From assembly GCA_024236015.1 (NCBI GenBank), contig JACKLK010000001.1, positions 310,001 through 374,000 on the forward strand: a stretch of DNA of 64,000 bases. Direction: 5' to 3'. Shown piece by piece: positions 16,666 to 25,355 of this stretch; position 1 is the first letter of the stretch, and every line of letters begins with the position of its first letter. This DNA comes from Rhodoferax sp. GTDB taxonomy: Bacteria > Pseudomonadota > Gammaproteobacteria > Burkholderiales > Burkholderiaceae_C. The translations under genes and the position numbers were made by a program. The notes beneath the pieces are model-generated. The model made no database searches. It saw only the letters and a program-made list of their open reading frames with translations, and had not been told where the DNA came from.

Positions 16666-17064
16666 TCAGCGCGCCGGACGCAGCGCCACCGCCTCGATCT
16701 CCACCTTCACCGGTGCGATCAGGCCGGCGATCACGGTCGAGCGCGCGGGTGCGCTGGCCGCCGGGAAGCGCTGGGCGTAGGCCTCGTTGAAGCCGGCATA
16801 GTCCTGGCCGTCGACCAGCCAGACCGTCGTCTTGACGACGTCGGCCAGCGTACAGCCGGCGTCGTGCAGGATGGCCTCGATCAGGTCCAGCGTGTAGTGG
16901 GTCTGGCTGGCGATGTCGTCGCCGGCCGGCTGGCCGTCGCGCATCGGCACCTGGCCGGCGACGAAGACCAGCCGCTCGTCGACGAGCACCGCGGGCGAGA
17001 TCGGCTGGACCTTGCCCGCGCGTTGCACGGGCGGGCCCAGATGGCGGATGCCGGTCGCTGGCAT
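16666..17064 (-). CDS. RidA-family (YjgF/UK114) protein
   Basis: A 132-residue RidA-fold protein. The conserved arginine (Arg108 in SAPARSTVI, matching Arg105 of enteric RidA) and the closing VKVEIEAVALRP strand are present, as is VFVAGQVP near the start. RidA hydrolyses reactive 2-imino or enamine acids to keto acids. The ATG at 17064 is chosen as the fold begins there. It is the last gene of a minus-strand operon that starts with a D-amino-acid dehydrogenase, which makes such imines, so the pairing is biochemically sensible. The gene faces the ferredoxin gene head-on. Confidence 0.9.
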   Translation of the reverse strand: MPATGIRHLGPPVQRAGKVQPISPAVLVDERLVFVAGQVPMRDGQPAGDDIASQTHYTLDLIEAILHDAGCTLADVVKTTVWLVDGQDYAGFNEAYAQRFPAASAPARSTVIAGLIAPVKVEIEAVALRPAR

Positions 17065-17071
17065 GCGCGGA

Positions 17072-18082
17072 TCAATCCACCTTGACGCCGGCGGTCTTGA
17101 CGATGTTGGCCCACTTCTTGACCTCGCTCTCGATGAAGGCCTTGAACTCGTTGGCACTGCTGCCGCCGAGCGTGAAGCCGCGCGAGCCGAAATACTCCTG
17201 GAACTCCGCACTCTTGAGAGCGGCGTTCACGTCCTGGTTGATCTTCTCGACGATGGCCGGTGGCGTGCCGGCCGGCGCGAACAGGCCTTGCCACGACAAG
17301 GCCTCGAAGCCGGGGTAGCCGCTCTCGGCCACCGTGGGCACGTTGGGGAACATCGGGTGGCGTTCCTTCGACGTCACGCCCAGCGCGACCAGCTTGCCGG
17401 CGGCCAGTTGCGGCGTCACGACCAGCACGTCGCCGAACATCAGGTCGATCTGGCCGCCCATGGTGTCGGCCAGTGCGCCGGCGCTGCCCCGGTACGGGAT
17501 GTGCAGGAACGAGGCCTTGGTCGCCAGCTTGAACATCTCGCCGGTCAGGTGCATCGAGGTGCCGTTGCCGGGCGAGCCATAACTCAGTGACGCGGGCTTG
17601 GCGCGGGCGGCCGCCACCAGTTCCTGCAGGTTGTTCGCCGGTACCTTGGGGTTCTTGACGATCAGCAGCGGCGCGCTGACCACGATGGTGATCGGCGAGA
17701 AGCCCTTGACCATGTCGTAGGGCAGGTTGGGGTACAGCGAGCCGGCGATGCCGTTGCTGCCGGTCACGCCCAGCAGCAGGGTGTGGCCGTCGGGCTCCGA
17801 CTTGGAGACATGGTCCGCACCCACGGTGCCGCCGGCACCGGCCCGGTTCTCGACGATGACGGTCTGTTTCCATTTCTCGGACAAGCGGTCGCTCAGCCGG
17901 CGCGCCAGCAGGTCGGTGCTGCCACCGGGCGGGAAGGGCACCACGATGCGGACCGTCTTGCTGGGATAACTCTGGGCCGCGGCCGGCGCGGCGGTCAAGG
18001 CGCCCAGGGACAACGCGGCAATGGCGGTCAACGCGGTCAGGATGCGGGGCAGGCCCCGGGTGGTGTGCGCAAGTGGTTTCAT
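17072..18082 (-). CDS. Bug/TctC-family solute-binding receptor
   Basis: A 336-residue periplasmic receptor. The signal peptide is plain (MKPLAHTTRGLPR, hydrophobic core, AAPAAAQ near residue 37), followed by the family start YPSKTVRIVVPFPPGGSTD. Also visible are VVENRAGAGGTVGADHV, the SYGSPGNGTSMHLTGEMF block, FLHIPYRGSAGALADTMGGQIDL and MFPNVPTVAESGYPGFE. No TctAB membrane genes are near; many Bug receptors are such orphans. It sits between hyuB and ridA in one minus-strand operon, so its ligand is probably the hydantoin, cyclic amide or amino-acid derivative handled by those enzymes (inference). Confidence 0.93.
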   Translation of the reverse strand: MKPLAHTTRGLPRILTALTAIAALSLGALTAAPAAAQSYPSKTVRIVVPFPPGGSTDLLARRLSDRLSEKWKQTVIVENRAGAGGTVGADHVSKSEPDGHTLLLGVTGSNGIAGSLYPNLPYDMVKGFSPITIVVSAPLLIVKNPKVPANNLQELVAAARAKPASLSYGSPGNGTSMHLTGEMFKLATKASFLHIPYRGSAGALADTMGGQIDLMFGDVLVVTPQLAAGKLVALGVTSKERHPMFPNVPTVAESGYPGFEALSWQGLFAPAGTPPAIVEKINQDVNAALKSAEFQEYFGSRGFTLGGSSANEFKAFIESEVKKWANIVKTAGVKVD

Positions 18083-18096
18083 GGCAGTTCGTGCTT

Positions 18097-19710
18097 TCAA
18101 GTGGTTCCAATGATGATGTGGTGCCCGGGTGGGGCCGGAATCGCTTCCGGTTCGCCCCAGGCGCCGCCGCCGGCCGTTTCTATGACGAGCCTGTCTCCTT
18201 CGGACCAGTCGACCCGTGCCCGGGCGGGCAAGGTGTCGACGCGTCCATCCGATCTTTCGATGCGCGCGGCCGACGGCGCACCGTCGCCGCCTCCGTGGCT
18301 GCCGCGCGCACGGCTGACATGGCGTTCGCCCCGGTAGGAGACGCTGCCATGTCCTTCGAGCAACTGGTAGATGCGCCGCACGCCGTGGCCGCCGCCCATG
18401 CGCCCCTCCCCGCCGGAGCCGCTGCGGATCGCATAACAGAGCACGCGCAGCGGCGCTTCGGATTCGATCACCTCGAGTGGCGTGTTGCGGGCGTTGCCCA
18501 CGTCGGTCGAGACGCCGCTGGCGCCGTGCGCGGTGGCGCTGGCCCCGGCGCCGCTGGCGATGATCTCGGTCAGCAGCCAGCGCCGGCCCTGGCGGTCGGT
18601 GCCGCTGAGCGACAGCACGGTGGCCACGCCGGCATTGGAGGCCAGCGGCGTGCGCGATGCGCCCAGTGACCATGCGCCCAGCATCGCGTTGCAGGCCAGC
18701 TTGACCGTGGCGGTGCGGGCATTCACGGCCGCGGGCAGGCGGGGATGGACCACGCTGCCCTCGGGCAGGATCCAGCGCGCCGGTGCCAGGCAGCCCGCAT
18801 TGTTCGGCGCCTGCGGCGCCAGGGTGCGCATGAAGAACAGGATCGCCGCCATCATGCTCGAGGGCGAGGCGTTCACCGGGCCGCGCGTCTGCGGTGACGA
18901 TCCGCTGAAGTCGATCGTCAGGCTGTCGCCCTGCTTGTGCAGGCTGACCGCGATACGCACCGGCTTGTCGTCGATGCCGTCGCCGTCGAGCTGGTCTTCC
19001 CAGTGCCAGTGTCCGTCGGGCGCTTGGCGCAGGGCCTCGCGCGTGATGCGTTCGGACTGCGCCAGCAAGGCGTCGCAGATGCCGTGAAACCCGTCGCCGG
19101 TGCGCGCGCGCAAGGCGACGGTTTCGCTCGCGCCCTGGGTCACCGCCGACCATTGGGCACCGAGGTCGCCCATCAGGTTGTCCGGCGTGCGGCTGTTGGC
19201 GCACAACAGGCGTTCGATGCCGGCATCGGCCTGGCCCGCGCTGCGCCAGCGCAGCGGTGGAATCCGCAGCCCTTCCTGGAAGATGTCGGTCGCGTTCGGC
19301 GGTATCGATCCGGCGCTCATGCCGCCCACGTCCTGGTGGTGCAGGATGGTGGCGGCCAGCGCGATCAGCCGGCCCTGGTGCATCACGGGCCGCACCACGA
19401 CCAGGTCGGGCAGGTGGGTGCCGCCGGACCACGGGTCGTTCATCAGGTAGGCGTCGCCGTCGGCCATCTGCGCCGGCGCGAACTGGCGCAACACCCCGGC
19501 CACCGCGGGAATCAGCGAACCGAGCAGCAGCGGCAGCGATCGCGCCTGCGCCAGCAGGCGGCCGTCGGGCAGGAACAGTGCCGCCGCGCAGTCGCCCCCT
19601 TCGCGCGCGATCGACGAATAGGCGGCCCGCATCATGCGGCCCTGCATGCGGTCGACGATGCCTTGCAGCGCGAGCCGCACCGGCTCCATCTGGATCAGCC
19701 GTTCAGACAT
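18097..19710 (-). CDS. hyuB: Hydantoinase/oxoprolinase B-family subunit (HyuB-like)
   Basis: A 537-residue protein of the HyuB / N-methylhydantoinase B family. It opens with RLALQGIVDRMQGRMMRAAYSSI and has the family run DGDAYLMNDPWSGGTHLPD, then ILHHQDVGGMSAGSIPPNATDIFQEGLRIPP broken over residues 110-155, and C-terminal GGHGVRRIYQL. HyuA and HyuB act together in ATP-dependent opening of a cyclic or amide C-N bond (hydantoins, 5-oxoproline) or in carboxylation in the acetone carboxylase branch. Its start codon lies 8 bases inside the end of hyuA, showing coupled translation. The exact substrate cannot be told from sequence. Confidence 0.9.
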   Translation of the reverse strand: MSERLIQMEPVRLALQGIVDRMQGRMMRAAYSSIAREGGDCAAALFLPDGRLLAQARSLPLLLGSLIPAVAGVLRQFAPAQMADGDAYLMNDPWSGGTHLPDLVVVRPVMHQGRLIALAATILHHQDVGGMSAGSIPPNATDIFQEGLRIPPLRWRSAGQADAGIERLLCANSRTPDNLMGDLGAQWSAVTQGASETVALRARTGDGFHGICDALLAQSERITREALRQAPDGHWHWEDQLDGDGIDDKPVRIAVSLHKQGDSLTIDFSGSSPQTRGPVNASPSSMMAAILFFMRTLAPQAPNNAGCLAPARWILPEGSVVHPRLPAAVNARTATVKLACNAMLGAWSLGASRTPLASNAGVATVLSLSGTDRQGRRWLLTEIIASGAGASATAHGASGVSTDVGNARNTPLEVIESEAPLRVLCYAIRSGSGGEGRMGGGHGVRRIYQLLEGHGSVSYRGERHVSRARGSHGGGDGAPSAARIERSDGRVDTLPARARVDWSEGDRLVIETAGGGAWGEPEAIPAPPGHHIIIGTT

Positions 19711-21667
19711 GGGCCGCCTCGCCGTCGTGTTGCCGGCTCAGCAGCAGCGAGCCGTCGGCCTGGGCCTGCCAGCACCAGCCGGCGGGTACCCAGACGGTGG
19801 TGGTGGCGGCGAACAGGGCTTGCGGTCCCGCGCCGCGGTCGGCATGTCCGGCCAGCAGTCCGGCATCGGCCTGCAGGTGCCGGGCTTCGACACCGGGGGC
19901 CGGCACGGCGCGCTGGAACACGCCGCGCAGCAGGCCGACCTGTGCCTCGAAACGTTCCGGCATCTGGCCGCGCAAGGCCTGGTACCGCTCGGCGAAGCGC
20001 GATTGCAGCGCGTGCAGGTCCTCGCCCGGCCACCAGCGCACCTCCACCGGGCTGCCCTGGCCGGCGAGCATGATCTCCACGCTCCAGTGTTGTGCCGTGT
20101 CCGCGACGTCGTCGGGCAGCAGCGCCGCGCGCAGGTCCTGCAGTGCCGCCAGGCCGTCGTCCGTCAGCGTCAGCCGGCATGCGGATTCCACCGTGCGTGT
20201 CGGCGCGGCCGCCAGCAGGCCCAGCGCGGCGACCACACCCGCATGGGCGATCACGCGCACCCGGCGCACGCCGGCGAGTTCGGCCACTTCAGCCACGTGT
20301 TGGGCGCCGCCGCCGCCGGCGGCCACCAGCAGGCAATCGGCGGGATGCAGGTCGCGCTGGAATGCCCGGGTCTTGAGGCTCTCGGCCATGGCCGTGGCCG
20401 CGGTGGCCACGATGGCCTGCGCCGCCTCGATGACCGGAATGCCCAGGGCTTGCGCGACGTCGCGCTCCACCGCGGCCCGGGCCTGTTCGCGGTCGAGGGT
20501 CACGCCGCCGGCCAGGTGGCGCGGCAGGCGCTCGAGCAGCAGCAGCGCGTCGGTCAAGGTGGCGTTGACACCGCCGCGTCCGTAGGCGGCGGGGCCGGGC
20601 GAGGCGCCTTGCGAGCGCGGGCCCAGGCGCAGGCCGCCCCCGGCATTGACACTGGCCAGGCTGCCGCCGCCGATCGGCAGCGACTCCACGTCGGCGCAGC
20701 GCAGTCGCAAGCGCAGGTCGCCGCACAGCAGCGTGTCGGTGAACAGGGGCTGACCGCCTTCGAGCAGGCCGATGTCGGTGCTGGTGCCGCCCACGTCCAG
20801 CGTCATCACGACCCGCGACGCGTCGTCCGCGGGCAGGCTGGCGGCCACGCCTTGCAGCGCCGCGCACGGGCCGGACATGGCCAGTGCGACCGGGCGTTGC
20901 AGTGCCTGGCGCCAGTCGGCGATGCCGCCTTCGGCGCGCATCAGCGACGGGTCGGGCAGGCCTTGCGCCGCGAAGGCCTCATGCAGCGCATGCAGGTAAC
21001 GCTGCACCATCGGCTTGCTGTAGGCGTCGAAGGCGGTGACCAGGAAACGTTCGAACTCGCGCGGCTTGGGGTCGACCTCGCTGGACACCGACACCATCAA
21101 CGCGGGTTGTGCGTCCAGCAACCAGCGGCGGACCTGCTGCTCGTGCCGGGGCGACACATGCGAGAACAGCAGGCACACGGCCACCGCCGACACTCCGCGT
21201 GCGGCCAGGTCGTGGGCCAGCGCCGTGACCTGCTCGCGCTCGGGTGCTTGCACCTCGCGCCCGGCGGCGTCCAGCCGGCCGGCAATCTCGTATCGCCATT
21301 CGGCCGGAAACAGCCGGCGCTCCGGTGTCGGGGGCGCGACGGCGGCGCTGTACAGGTCGTGCCGGTCCTGCCGGGCCAGCGCCAGCACGTCGCGCATGCC
21401 GGTGTTGGTCAGCACCGCCACCGGTCCGTCGGTCTGTTCGAGCAGCAGGTTGGTGACCACGGTGGAGCCATGCACGATGCGCGCCACCTGCGCGGGCGCG
21501 ATGCCGGCGTGCGCGAGCATCTGCCCGAGTGCCTGCACGATCGGCTCCACCATGCGGCCTGCCTCGCGCGGATGCTTGAGGCTGCGCAGTTCACCCTCCG
21601 ACGACACGGCGACCACGTCGATGAAGGTGCCGCCCATGTCGATGCCGATGGCCCAGCGTGTCGTCAT
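19703..21667 (-). CDS. hyuA: Hydantoinase/oxoprolinase A-family subunit (HyuA-like)
   Basis: A 654-residue HyuA-family protein. The N-terminal phosphate-binding loop GIDMGGTFIDVV and the later VVMTLDVGGTSTDIGLL and GSLASVNAGGGLRLGP segments are the actin-like ATPase signatures of the family, which activates the carbonyl by phosphorylation. The ATG at 21667 is 8 bases after the stop of the upstream D-amino-acid dehydrogenase; the frame runs on upstream through that gene, but that part is out-of-frame shadow. Together with hyuB this is a two-subunit enzyme acting in the cytoplasm. Confidence 0.91.
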   Translation of the reverse strand: MTTRWAIGIDMGGTFIDVVAVSSEGELRSLKHPREAGRMVEPIVQALGQMLAHAGIAPAQVARIVHGSTVVTNLLLEQTDGPVAVLTNTGMRDVLALARQDRHDLYSAAVAPPTPERRLFPAEWRYEIAGRLDAAGREVQAPEREQVTALAHDLAARGVSAVAVCLLFSHVSPRHEQQVRRWLLDAQPALMVSVSSEVDPKPREFERFLVTAFDAYSKPMVQRYLHALHEAFAAQGLPDPSLMRAEGGIADWRQALQRPVALAMSGPCAALQGVAASLPADDASRVVMTLDVGGTSTDIGLLEGGQPLFTDTLLCGDLRLRLRCADVESLPIGGGSLASVNAGGGLRLGPRSQGASPGPAAYGRGGVNATLTDALLLLERLPRHLAGGVTLDREQARAAVERDVAQALGIPVIEAAQAIVATAATAMAESLKTRAFQRDLHPADCLLVAAGGGGAQHVAEVAELAGVRRVRVIAHAGVVAALGLLAAAPTRTVESACRLTLTDDGLAALQDLRAALLPDDVADTAQHWSVEIMLAGQGSPVEVRWWPGEDLHALQSRFAERYQALRGQMPERFEAQVGLLRGVFQRAVPAPGVEARHLQADAGLLAGHADRGAGPQALFAATTTVWVPAGWCWQAQADGSLLLSRQHDGEAAHV

Positions 21668-21675
21668 GCGGCGTG

Positions 21676-22914
21676 TCAGTGGAAGCGGGCCGCGCGAAAC
21701 GGTGCCAGGTCGACCTGGGTCGCACGGCCCGCGATCAGGTGGGCGATCTCGCGTCCGGTCGTGGCGCCCATGCACATGCCCATGTGGCCGTGACCGAACG
21801 CCAGCCAGGCGTTGTCGGCGTTGCGCGAATGGTCGATCACCGGCAGGCTGTCGGGCATGCAGGGACGGTGGCCCATCCATTGGGTGACGTCGGCGGTGTC
21901 CAGATGCGGGAACAGCTGCCGGCCCTGGCGCAGCAGGGCCTGCGCGCGCGCGTAGTTCGGAGGCGGTGCCAGGCCGGCGAATTCGACCGTGCCGGCCAGG
22001 CGCAGGCCCATGGCCATGGGATTGACCATCAGGTTGTTCTCCGACGCCATGACGGTATGGCGCAACTGCAGGTTGGAGCTGCGCACGGTCACGTGGTAGC
22101 CGCGCTGCGATTCCAGCGGCAACCGGTCGCCCAGTTGCGCGGCCAGCGTGCCCGACCATGCGCCGGCGGCGATCACGACACCGTCGACGGCCAGCGGTTC
22201 GCCCCGGTCCATGCGCAATGCGGTGACGCGCCGGCCCTGCCGTTCGAAGCCGGTGACGGTGCGCCGGTCGTGGCGCGCGCCATCGCGCAGGCTTTGCCGG
22301 CACAAGGCCTGCACCAGCTGCGACGGATCGAGCGTGGAGCCGTTGTCGGGCGCCAGGATGCCGAAGCGGAACCGGCCCTTGAGGTCGGGCTCCAGGGTCT
22401 CGAGTTCCTCGCGGTCGACGTCGATCAGGTTGACCCCGAGCGAGCGCCGCAGGTCCATGCCCCATTTCCACTGCGCCGCGGCCTCGCGCGAGGAATACAC
22501 ATACAGGCAGCCGGAACGCTGCACCAGCGACTGGGCCTGGGCGTGTTCCAGCAGCGGCTCGTAACACTCGAAGATCGGGCGCAGCAGCGTGACCAGCGAG
22601 CCGGCGATGCGCGTGACTTCCTTCGGTGTCGAGTGCCGCAGCATGCGCACCAGCCAGGGCAGCACGCGCGGCAGGTAGCTGGTGCGGATCGTCAGCGGCC
22701 CCAGCGGATCGAGCAGCCAGCTGGGCACCTTGCGCCACATGTTGGGCATGCCCACCGGCAGGCAGGCGCTCGGCGACAAGGAGCCGGCGTTGCCGAAGGA
22801 GCAGGCCTGGCCCGGCTCCAGCGGGTCCACGAAGGTGATCTGGTGGCCGTCGCGCTGCAGCCAGGCGGCGCTGCATGCGCCGACGATTCCGGTTCCCACT
22901 ACGGCGATGTGCAT
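21676..22914 (-). CDS. FAD-dependent D-amino-acid dehydrogenase (DadA-like)
   Basis: A 412-residue DAO-family flavoprotein. GTGIVG at residues 7-12 is the FAD dinucleotide motif; SFGNAGSLSPSACLPVG and the C-terminal WMGHRPCMPDSLPVI with AFGHGHMGMCMG are typical of DadA-type dehydrogenases. It oxidises D-amino acids to imino acids and feeds electrons to the membrane quinone pool. It is the first gene of the dadA-hyuA-hyuB-Bug-ridA operon and is divergent from a LysR gene. A sensible job is oxidation of the amino acid released by the hydantoinase, with RidA clearing the imine; this is inferred. Confidence 0.9.
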   Translation of the reverse strand: MHIAVVGTGIVGACSAAWLQRDGHQITFVDPLEPGQACSFGNAGSLSPSACLPVGMPNMWRKVPSWLLDPLGPLTIRTSYLPRVLPWLVRMLRHSTPKEVTRIAGSLVTLLRPIFECYEPLLEHAQAQSLVQRSGCLYVYSSREAAAQWKWGMDLRRSLGVNLIDVDREELETLEPDLKGRFRFGILAPDNGSTLDPSQLVQALCRQSLRDGARHDRRTVTGFERQGRRVTALRMDRGEPLAVDGVVIAAGAWSGTLAAQLGDRLPLESQRGYHVTVRSSNLQLRHTVMASENNLMVNPMAMGLRLAGTVEFAGLAPPPNYARAQALLRQGRQLFPHLDTADVTQWMGHRPCMPDSLPVIDHSRNADNAWLAFGHGHMGMCMGATTGREIAHLIAGRATQVDLAPFRAARFH

Positions 22915-22991
22915 GAAATCAAGAGGTGTTCGGTGTCGGTTTCGGAGCGTTCGGGCCATTCTAGGAATCGGCTCCTGTATCAGACAAGCGA

Positions 22992-23018
22992 ATTCTTTTG
23001 ATGTGTCCATCATAGAAT
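22992..23018. promoter_or_regulatory. Imperfect dyad between dadA-like gene and LysR gene
   Basis: ATTCT-ttt-GATG (22992-23003) faces CATC-at-AGAAT (23008-23018) across TGTC. Both arm blocks are perfect complements with a one-base difference in the spacer. It lies mid-gap, 58 bases from the LysR start, and contains T-N11-A spacing, so it fits a LysR operator. Confidence 0.5.
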
Positions 23019-23076
23019 CTGATGACGTTGCAGGCGGCGTCTCCCATGCTGCCTGCGTGAACCCGATTGGTGCACC

Positions 23077-24006
23077 ATGAATATCAGCTTGAGACAGATG
23101 CGGGCGTTCGCCGCCGTCACCCAATACGGCAGCTTCACGGGCGCGGCGCGCCAGCTCAGCCTGACCCAGTCCGCGGTCAGCATGCTGGTCCAGCAACTCG
23201 AACAGGAGCTGCGGCTGCAGTTGTTCGACCGCAGCCGCACCGCGATCACGTTGACCGAAGCCGGCAAGAACCTGCTGCCGCGGGCGCAGCGCATCCTCGA
23301 GGACGTGCGACAGGTGGTGGAAGGCGCCTCGGAAATCCGGGCGCTGCGCCGCGGCTTCCTGCGCGTGACGACGTCGCAGATGATGGCCTGTACCTGGGTC
23401 GCTTCGGTGCTCAACGACTTCGGCCAGCAACACCCCGATATCAGCATCCGCCTGAAGGACGTGGTAGCCGACGACGTGGTGGACACCGTGCGCCACGGGG
23501 CGGTGGAACTGGGCATCGGCCCCGAGCGCCCGGTCAGCGACGACGTTGCGCGCACCTTCCTGATGCATGTGCCGTTCCGCCTCGTCTGTGCGCCGGGGCA
23601 TCCGGCCTACGACAAGGCCAGCGTTGCGTGGAAGGACCTGCGCCGCGAGCGCTGGATCAGCTACTCCAACGAGTTCACGCGTTACCTGGACCGTTGCCTG
23701 CAGGCGCACGGCCACGATCTGCCGTTCCACTCCGTCAGCGACGTCGGCTACCTCACGACGGCCATGGCACTGGCCCGCCACGGCACGGGCGTGCTGATCG
23801 CGCCCGACTATGCCAGCGCGTTTGCCGAGAGCTTCGGCGTGCGTTTCGTGCCGCTGCGGGCCCCGGCGATCCGGCGCGAATATTTCGTCTACCAGCGCAA
23901 GGGCCAGTCGCTGGCGCCGGCGGCCGAGGTCTTCCTGGAGATGTTGCGCAGGAAAGGCAAGGCATCGATGCGCAGCAGCGGTGACGCCGCTGCTGCAGCG
24001 GCCTGA
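23077..24006 (+). CDS. LysR-type transcriptional regulator
   Basis: A 309-residue LysR protein with the HTH at residues 1-60 (LRQMRAFAAVTQYGSFTGAAR, LSLTQSAVSMLVQQLE) and a substrate domain beyond residue 90. It is divergent from the dadA-hyuAB-Bug-ridA operon across 162 bases with a dyad, and should regulate that operon. The tail is alanine-rich. Its stop faces the stop of the sugar-acid kinase gene, 43 bases apart. Confidence 0.9.
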   Translation: MNISLRQMRAFAAVTQYGSFTGAARQLSLTQSAVSMLVQQLEQELRLQLFDRSRTAITLTEAGKNLLPRAQRILEDVRQVVEGASEIRALRRGFLRVTTSQMMACTWVASVLNDFGQQHPDISIRLKDVVADDVVDTVRHGAVELGIGPERPVSDDVARTFLMHVPFRLVCAPGHPAYDKASVAWKDLRRERWISYSNEFTRYLDRCLQAHGHDLPFHSVSDVGYLTTAMALARHGTGVLIAPDYASAFAESFGVRFVPLRAPAIRREYFVYQRKGQSLAPAAEVFLEMLRRKGKASMRSSGDAAAAAA

Positions 24007-24049
24007 ACGTCGCGGGCAAGGCGGCCCGCAGGCCCGCGGCCGGTGCCGG

Positions 24050-25309
24050 TCAGAGCGCGCCGAATGCCTTCGTGAAGAAGTCGTCGGTGCCGAAGTTGCC
24101 CGACTTGAGCGTGATGTGCACGGGACCCACCGGCGTGTGTGCATGGCACCACGGCACGCCCGGGTCGATCTGCGGTCCGATCTGCATCTGCGTGATCTCC
24201 AGCGCCTGCACGCAGGCGCCCGAGGTCTCGCCGCCGGCGACGACCAGTTGGCGCACGCCGCGTTCGACCAGGCCGCGCGCGATCGCGGCGATGGCGCGTT
24301 CGACCATGGCACCGGCTTCTGCCACGCCGAGCTGCGACTGCACCGTCTTCACCGAACCGGCTTCGGCGGTCGAATAGACCAGCACCGGCCCGTCCGCGAG
24401 CCGCTGCTCGGCCCAGGCCAGGGCCGTGGCCACGACGTCCTCGCCGGACGCGAGCTGTATCGGATCGATGGCCAACGCCGGCCGGCCGGTGGCCTTGAAC
24501 GCCGCCACCTGGCGGTTCGTCGCCAGCGAGCAACTGCCCGACACGATGGCCTGGCGGCCGGTGGCGGCGGGCAGGGCGCTGGCCTGCGACGAGGGGCGGA
24601 TGCCGAAGTTCTGCGGCAAGCCGATGGCGACGCCCGAACCCGCGGTGACCAGCGGCAAGTCCTTCAGCGCGGGGCCCAGGCGCAGCAGGTCGTCGTTGGT
24701 CACGGCATCGACGACGGCCACGCCCACGCCTTGCGTGCGCAGTTCGGCCATGCGTTGCTGCACGGCCGCCGCATCGCGCGCCACCACGCTGTAGTCGATC
24801 AGTCCGACCGGCCGTCGGGTCTGGGCCTGCATGACCCGCACCAGGTTTGCATCGGTCATCGGGGTCAGCGGATGGTTCTGCATGCCGCTCTCGTTGAGCA
24901 GCGTGTCGCCGACGAACAGATAACCCTTGAACACGCTGCGCTTGTTGTCGGGAAAGGCGGGCGTGGCGATCGTGAAGTCGGTGCCCAGCGCGTCCATCAG
25001 CGCCTCGGTCACCGGGCCGATGTTGCCCTCGGCCGTGCTGTCGAAGGTCGAGCAGTACTTGAAATAGATCTGGCGTGCGCCCTGGGCCTGCAGCCAGCGC
25101 AGCGCCTGCAGCGATTGCGCGACCGCATCGGCGGGGGCGATGGTGCGCGACTTGAGCGCCACGACGACGGCCTGCACGTCGGCATCGAGCGCGGCCTGCG
25201 GCACGCCGATGGTCTGCGCGGTACGCATGCCGGCGCGCACGAGGTTGTTGGCCAGATCGGTGGCACCGGTGAAATCGTCGGCGATGCAGCCCAGCAGGAT
25301 GGAAGCCAT
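24050..25309 (-). CDS. otnK: Four-carbon acid sugar kinase family protein (OtnK-like)
   Basis: A 419-residue DUF1537-type kinase. The N-terminal substrate motif ADDFTGATD is at residues 10-18, and the C-terminal nucleotide domain has SGSCSLATNRQ and VVAGGETSGACVQAL. Characterised relatives (OtnK, LtnK, DtnK) phosphorylate 3-oxo-tetronates formed by a preceding dehydrogenase, giving 3-oxo-tetronate 4-phosphate. The gene follows such a dehydrogenase by 46 bases, in the same operon. The aldolase/decarboxylase (OtnC) and isomerase (OtnI) of the known pathway are not in the window, so the route must be completed elsewhere. Confidence 0.9.
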   Translation of the reverse strand: MASILLGCIADDFTGATDLANNLVRAGMRTAQTIGVPQAALDADVQAVVVALKSRTIAPADAVAQSLQALRWLQAQGARQIYFKYCSTFDSTAEGNIGPVTEALMDALGTDFTIATPAFPDNKRSVFKGYLFVGDTLLNESGMQNHPLTPMTDANLVRVMQAQTRRPVGLIDYSVVARDAAAVQQRMAELRTQGVGVAVVDAVTNDDLLRLGPALKDLPLVTAGSGVAIGLPQNFGIRPSSQASALPAATGRQAIVSGSCSLATNRQVAAFKATGRPALAIDPIQLASGEDVVATALAWAEQRLADGPVLVYSTAEAGSVKTVQSQLGVAEAGAMVERAIAAIARGLVERGVRQLVVAGGETSGACVQALEITQMQIGPQIDPGVPWCHAHTPVGPVHITLKSGNFGTDDFFTKAFGAL

Positions 25310-25355
25310 GGTGGTCGAGGTTCGGGTGGTGGGGTTGGACAAGCGGAACGCCGGC

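Noticed and set aside
19703..22876. One long protein joining hyuA to an upstream extension of about 400 residues
   Set aside because: The extension lies in the wrong frame of the dadA-like gene; hyuA homology starts at the ATG at 21667.
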